From Lachnospiraceae bacterium NE2001 (GTDB lineage Bacteria > Bacillota > Clostridia > Lachnospirales > Lachnospiraceae): DNA of 64,000 nt. This document shows, one piece after another, positions 61,010-64,000 of this stretch. Each line of letters begins with the position of its first letter. Within the stretch, counting starts at the first letter, position 1. Below the pieces are notes generated by a model. That model worked only from the letters and a program-made list of their open reading frames with translations, had not been told where the DNA came from and made no database searches. Made by a program: the position numbers and the translations under genes. The stretch is from contig FOEK01000017.1 in the NCBI GenBank assembly GCA_900110635.1, forward strand, positions 16,028 to 80,027, written 5' to 3'.

Positions 61010-61435
61010 ATGAGGAGAAAAAAGAAAGATGCGTTAAAAAGAAGACCGCCGGTCAAATGTATAGTGATCCTGTCCAGCTCTGAAGAGGAAAATTGGGATA
61101 AGGCTAAGAGAAAAGAAGATAAGCAGCTCAGATATATTACTCAATATGCTAAGGCTCACGCTCTGGTGCCGATGGAGATAGTGAGACGAGGGTGCTTTGG
61201 TGCGATGGAAATGAATAAGATGTTTCAGAAAACGATAGCAAAGCTCAACGCCGGAAAGGCAGATGCGATACTTGTTGAAAGTGCTCTGGCAATTTCAACT
61301 GGCATATCTGATGCATATCTAAAGGTAGGCCGTGTAGTAGAAAACGGTCATAGATTCTTTTCTGTTGATGAAGGTGAGCTGAAGTTTGATCTGTATAATC
61401 CGTCGGTTGGTTTGGAGGTGCGAGATGAGAATTAG
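61010..61435 (+). CDS. second resolvase-like protein lacking catalytic residues
   Basis: This 141-aa protein has the order of a serine-recombinase N-terminal domain: VKCIVILSSSEEE, KQLRYITQYAKAHALVPMEIV, MFQKTIAKLNAGKADAILVESA. It lacks the R-x-S motif and the arginine pattern of active enzymes. There is no C-terminal DNA-binding part. It overlaps the MazF-like gene by 11 bases. Together with the gene at 59873 it forms a pair of degenerate resolvase-type proteins around an XRE regulator. In function it might be a DNA-bridging or antitoxin-like partner; this is a guess. Confidence 0.65.
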   Translation: MRRKKKDALKRRPPVKCIVILSSSEEENWDKAKRKEDKQLRYITQYAKAHALVPMEIVRRGCFGAMEMNKMFQKTIAKLNAGKADAILVESALAISTGISDAYLKVGRVVENGHRFFSVDEGELKFDLYNPSVGLEVRDEN

Positions 61436-61796
61436 ACGTGGGGATATATTGTGGGTTGAGTTCCGGGGTGGAAATGGACATATCCAGAGTGGGAGACGTC
61501 CGTGTATTGTAGTAAGTACAGACTATGCTAATGGTGGGGCTCATACATTTAATGTAATTCCTGGAACAACAAGTAAGAATAAAAAGCGGTTTATATATCA
61601 TTTGCATGTAGAGGGGAAGGATATATGTGGATATCTTGAAAAAGATACTACTTTTCTGACTGAACAGATTACAACCGTTGACAGGAACCAGATTCTGATG
61701 AAGGCAGGCCATATATCAGATGATGCTGTCCAAAGAATGGATAAGCTTATTATCAGACAGCTAGGAATAAAGATAGGAGATGGTGAGAATGAATAA
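61425..61796 (+). CDS. MazF/PemK-family endoribonuclease toxin
   Basis: This 123-aa protein has the PemK fold markers: IRRGDILWVEF, the conserved QSGRRPCIVVS, NVIPGTTSK, and LTEQITTVDR near the end. MazF enzymes cut mRNA at short sequences. No MazE-like antitoxin is adjacent: the upstream neighbour is the resolvase-like protein and the downstream one is the excisionase. The ATG follows GGAGGTG. The gene overlaps both neighbours, so it is coupled with them. Confidence 0.88.
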   Translation: MRIRRGDILWVEFRGGNGHIQSGRRPCIVVSTDYANGGAHTFNVIPGTTSKNKKRFIYHLHVEGKDICGYLEKDTTFLTEQITTVDRNQILMKAGHISDDAVQRMDKLIIRQLGIKIGDGENE

Positions 61797-61980
61797 ACCG
61801 GTTAGAAGTGATGAGGCATTATATAAAACGGTAGATCAGTTAATGAGAGAAACTAATCTATGCAGAGGAAACGTCATGAAGATTGCATCCGAATCAGATT
61901 CTATACTCAGAATCGGAAGGGCAGTCCGTATAAATGTAAAGAAGTTCTATGACTATCTTGAAATGGAATATGGAAGCTGA
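61789..61980 (+). CDS. excisionase-like small protein
   Basis: This 63-aa basic protein has a winged-helix excisionase pattern (LMRETNLCRGNVMKIASESDSILRIGRAVRINVKKFYDYL). It would steer the nearby tyrosine integrase towards excision. AGGAGA lies before the ATG; an ATG nine bases upstream is possible. It overlaps the MazF-like gene. Confidence 0.82.
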   Translation: MNKPVRSDEALYKTVDQLMRETNLCRGNVMKIASESDSILRIGRAVRINVKKFYDYLEMEYGS

Positions 61981-61989
61981 TTTTGAAGC

Positions 61990-62208
61990 TTACTTCTTAT
62001 CCTGAAGCTTTTCCATCTCAATGAGATAATCCATTGCCCTGATGGCAAAGGAATTAAGTGATTCGCCGGCATTTGCGGCAGCTTCTTTGTAATAATCCTT
62101 TCGGCCGCGTGGAACACGAATCTTGATATCTTCGACGGTTTCTGTCAGATATTTCTTGATATATTTAGCTCTCTCAGGTGTGTATGTACTTGGCTTTTTA
62201 TCTGTCAT
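61990..62208 (-). CDS. ribbon-helix-helix (Arc-like) repressor
   Basis: This 72-aa protein has the strand IKIRVPRGRKD followed by two helices (YYKEAAANAGESLNSFAIRAMDYLIEME). GGAGG lies six bases before the ATG. It is encoded opposite the integrase and is separated from it by three palindromic operators, so it very likely controls integrase expression and its own. Proteins of this type can also act as antitoxins; the MazF-like gene is 194 bases away on the other strand. Confidence 0.85.
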   Translation of the reverse strand: MTDKKPSTYTPERAKYIKKYLTETVEDIKIRVPRGRKDYYKEAAANAGESLNSFAIRAMDYLIEMEKLQDKK

Positions 62209-62272
62209 AATAGACCTCCATGAATATCACAAATGCATTATTAATCGTAATATATGGATTGTTAAAAGTCAA

Positions 62273-62363
62273 GTATGTGCACATACAAAATCGACAAAAA
62301 ATCAGTGAGTATGTACACATATTTTTGTGTGGGTTGTCAATTGAATAATGTATGTGCACATAC
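62273..62363. promoter_or_regulatory. three GTATGTGCACATAC operators between RHH repressor and integrase
   Basis: Perfect 14-bp palindromes GTATGTGCACATAC lie at 62273-62286 and 62350-62363, with a variant GTATGTACACATAT at 62309-62322. The spacing is 36 and 41 bases. A minus-strand TTGACT lies immediately next to the first site. The ribbon-helix-helix protein encoded just beyond is the expected ligand. Confidence 0.85.
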
Positions 62364-62422
62364 TAAACTAATTACTAGATAAATAAGAGCTTAAAAACCA
62401 TGACAGGAGAGGATGTGATCAG

Positions 62423-63631
62423 ATGAATAAAAGGTTGGATAATAAAAGAAGAGTTCTTAAAAAGGGCGAAAGCCAGTACAAAGATGGAAGATACGCTTTT
62501 CGAATGATGATAGATGGAAAGACAAGGATCATAGTTGCCAGGACTTTGACGGAACTCCGGAAAAAGGAAAAGGAGCTTTTTGATAAAATGGAAGAAGGAA
62601 TAGATCTTGATAAGCAGGATGTGACATTAAATGCGCTTGCTGATAAGTACATTGCAGCAAAGGCTAAGACCGTCCAGAAGACAACCTTGCAGACTATGAC
62701 TTTTATGTACGACAGATATGTTCGTGATAACATCGGTACTAAGAAGGTTTCCGAGCTTAAAAGGTCTCATGTTAAAGATTTCTATCTTACTCTTATCAGT
62801 GGTAGTAAAGGTATATCTATATCGACGCTTTCCAGACTTAATACGATAGTTAAGCCGATATTAGAAATGGCGATTAACGATGATATAATCGTTAAGAATC
62901 CTGCAAAGGATGTTATGAGCGAGATAAAAAATGAAGCAGGATATGTTCCTAATAAGAAACCGGCACTTACTGAAGAACAACAGGATGCATTTCTTAAATA
63001 TGTAAAATCGTCTAAAAAACACGCTATGATAAAGAATCTGATTATATTCCTGCTAGGAACCGGATGCCGAATAGGAGAGGCGGTTGCTATTAGATGGGAT
63101 GATATAGATTTTGACTCAAATATGATATATATAAATCATGCTGTTGCATATATTAAGGAAGATGGTAAGTATAAACAGTTTATCAAAGATCCTAAATCAT
63201 ATGCTGGGAATAGAAAGATTCCTATGCTTTCGGATGTGAGAGATGCATTGCTCGGGGAGAAGTATAGACAGGAAGATCTCGGAATTGTATCTCCTACAAT
63301 AGATGGGTATACAAATTTTGCATTTGTATCACTTCGTGGAACCATATATACCCGGGATAATATATGCCTTCAGATCAAACAGATAGTAAGTGAATATAAT
63401 GAGGAGCATGAAAATAACAAGCTGCCAGTTTTTACAACACATCAGCTTAGACATACATTTGCAACAAGGTTGTGTAGAGGTTCTGATGATCTTAAGGCCA
63501 TCCAAAGTATTCTTGGACATGCCGATATCAGTACCACGATGAATATCTATGCTGATGCTACTTCTGAGGGAGTCATAGAATCCATGGAATCGCTTGAAGG
63601 AAAGATATTCAAAAAAGATGATGACATTTGA
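62423..63631 (+). CDS. int: tyrosine integrase of the element
   Basis: This 402-aa site-specific recombinase has an N-terminal AP2/arm-binding-like region (about 15-60), a SAM-like core-binding domain (about 68-165) and the catalytic domain. R216 (GTGCRIGEA), K258, H340 and R343 (THQLRHTF), H366 (LGHADIS) and the nucleophile Y376 (NIYAD) are all present, so it should be active. The ribosome binding site is AGGAGAGG. It is of the Tn916/phage-integrase type. Its target site cannot be identified from the sequence. Confidence 0.96.
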   Translation: MNKRLDNKRRVLKKGESQYKDGRYAFRMMIDGKTRIIVARTLTELRKKEKELFDKMEEGIDLDKQDVTLNALADKYIAAKAKTVQKTTLQTMTFMYDRYVRDNIGTKKVSELKRSHVKDFYLTLISGSKGISISTLSRLNTIVKPILEMAINDDIIVKNPAKDVMSEIKNEAGYVPNKKPALTEEQQDAFLKYVKSSKKHAMIKNLIIFLLGTGCRIGEAVAIRWDDIDFDSNMIYINHAVAYIKEDGKYKQFIKDPKSYAGNRKIPMLSDVRDALLGEKYRQEDLGIVSPTIDGYTNFAFVSLRGTIYTRDNICLQIKQIVSEYNEEHENNKLPVFTTHQLRHTFATRLCRGSDDLKAIQSILGHADISTTMNIYADATSEGVIESMESLEGKIFKKDDDI

Positions 63632-63721
63632 ATTATAGAGTGCTGAAAAAAGTTTTTAAAAATTTTTTCAAAAAAGTGTGTCAAGCATTTTTGATTATGT
63701 CCCGAAATGATTAAAACATTT
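63632..63721. other. A+T-rich stretch after the integrase, probable right end
   Basis: It contains alternating T and A runs (TTTTTAAAAATTTTTTCAAAAAAGTG). Integrases of the Tn916 group recombine at such sites, so the right boundary probably lies here. No tRNA gene is present. Confidence 0.45.
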
Positions 63722-63744
63722 GCCCTGGATTTTCCAGGGCTTTT
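63722..63744 (+). terminator. terminator after the integrase region
   Basis: The 8-bp stem GCCCTGGA/TCCAGGGC with a 3-base loop is followed by TTTTG. Confidence 0.8.
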
Positions 63745-63965
63745 GTTATGCTTGGGGCTCCGCCCCAAACCCCGTCCTTCGCCAGGAAGGCGAGGGAACA
63801 GCTATTGCTGTTCTGGGGACATTAGGATTATCCGTGTCACTTCGTCAAGGGCTGCCCGGATGCTTTGCATCCAGCGTGCTGTCCCTTGACTCCGTTCCCG
63901 CACCATCTACATACAAGCTTCGAGATTATCAAAAAGATGATGTTGTTGAGATAATACAAATCTCA
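63745..63965. repeat. G+C-rich palindromic intergenic sequence
   Basis: It has a chain of short hairpins: GGGGC/GCCCC, CGCC/GGCG, CAGC/GCTG and GATGC/GCATC. G+C is higher than in the element, so this is probably host chromosome. Short frames exist but none has a ribosome binding site. The wording GGGGCTCCGCCCCAAACCCC is of a kind that recurs between genes in Lachnospiraceae. The last 35 bases show nothing. Confidence 0.5.
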
Positions 63966-64000
63966 TAAATGTCTGGCTTCTCCAAGGATGATTCATAGGT

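Larger units (their letters stand above)
47690..63720. mobile_element. integrated element of about 16 kb (ICE/phage-plasmid remnant)
   Basis: Boundaries are approximate; I could not find a convincing direct-repeat pair. The evidence is a tyrosine integrase and excisionase at the right end, four XRE/S24 repressors, a ParM/ParR-like pair, a MazF-like toxin, an RHH regulator, many small unknown genes and a clear drop in G+C against the left 47 kb. No relaxase, VirD4, VirB4, replication initiator or phage structural gene is visible. A surface-protein gene truncated at 52425 suggests internal deletion. It inserted downstream of ftsH without a tRNA gene in sight. Confidence 0.85.

Noticed and set aside
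47690..63720. Complete conjugative element or prophage
   Set aside because: I found no relaxase, coupling protein, VirB4, replication initiator, terminase, portal or capsid gene.
63632..63721. tRNA gene as integration target
   Set aside because: No cloverleaf can be drawn near either end of the element.
63707..63968. Short frames after the integrase as genes
   Set aside because: They cover a chain of hairpins and G+C-rich intergenic repeat sequence and have no ribosome binding site.

Overview
The window looks like a chromosomal segment of a Gram-positive, non-thermophilic member of the Clostridia, most likely Lachnospiraceae. The grounds are the A+T-leaning composition, strong AGGAGG-type ribosome binding sites, frequent TTG/GTG starts, TTGACA/TATAAT promoters, and the cluster hup-rqcP-divIC-tilS-ftsH. 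This cluster lacks the sporulation genes (yabP, yabQ, spoIIE) that sit in it in Bacillus. Family and genus are inferences; no rRNA or tRNA gene is visible.

About 1-47.4 kb is mostly core chromosome. From the left: a 5'-truncated ABC-2 permease/CPBP protease fusion; a membrane-anchored GH25 lysozyme; a GH13 amylase; two very large cytoplasmic-looking proteins (935 and 1430 aa) that flank pgi and share one palindromic repeat in their upstream regions; an HTH/DUF2975 pair; an RNA methyltransferase; an exported papain-like protease; rdgB with a phosphoesterase; a purine permease and hpt read in reverse; an RlmD-type methyltransferase; a ketopantoate reductase; tcdA; several membrane proteins; an acyl-CoA synthetase; a Na/Pi cotransporter; a MoxR-DUF58-VWA-VWA-TPR operon of the Bat type that continues into an acyltransferase/DUF6320/alpha-beta hydrolase trio; an aldose epimerase; and the hup...ftsH cluster. 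At least four families of dispersed palindromic repeats sit between these genes.

From roughly 47.7 to 63.7 kb lies an integrated mobile element. It is visibly richer in A+T, rich in small regulators, and ends in an excisionase and a tyrosine integrase. Its left module has an XRE repressor with three operator copies (one filling the spacer of a near-perfect promoter), a long leader that looks like structured RNA, a short leader peptide and a ParM/ParR-like segregation pair. A surface protein cut off after about 110 residues is followed by an S24 repressor. No relaxase, coupling protein, VirB4 or replication initiator is visible, so I read this as an ICE or phage-plasmid derivative that has lost its transfer genes. 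The right half carries two metallophosphoesterases, a DUF6273 protein and several unrecognised proteins. It also has two proteins resembling catalytically dead serine-recombinase domains, a MazF-like toxin and a ribbon-helix-helix regulator with three palindromic operators next to the integrase.

The strongest leads for something undescribed are three intergenic stretches in the element that fold into many perfect hairpins (about 48.57-48.95, 53.75-53.91 and 54.30-54.52 kb). Next are the kinase-like and coiled-coil giant proteins that share a regulatory palindrome, and the resolvase-like/XRE/resolvase-like/MazF block. Most remaining genes are ordinary housekeeping genes.
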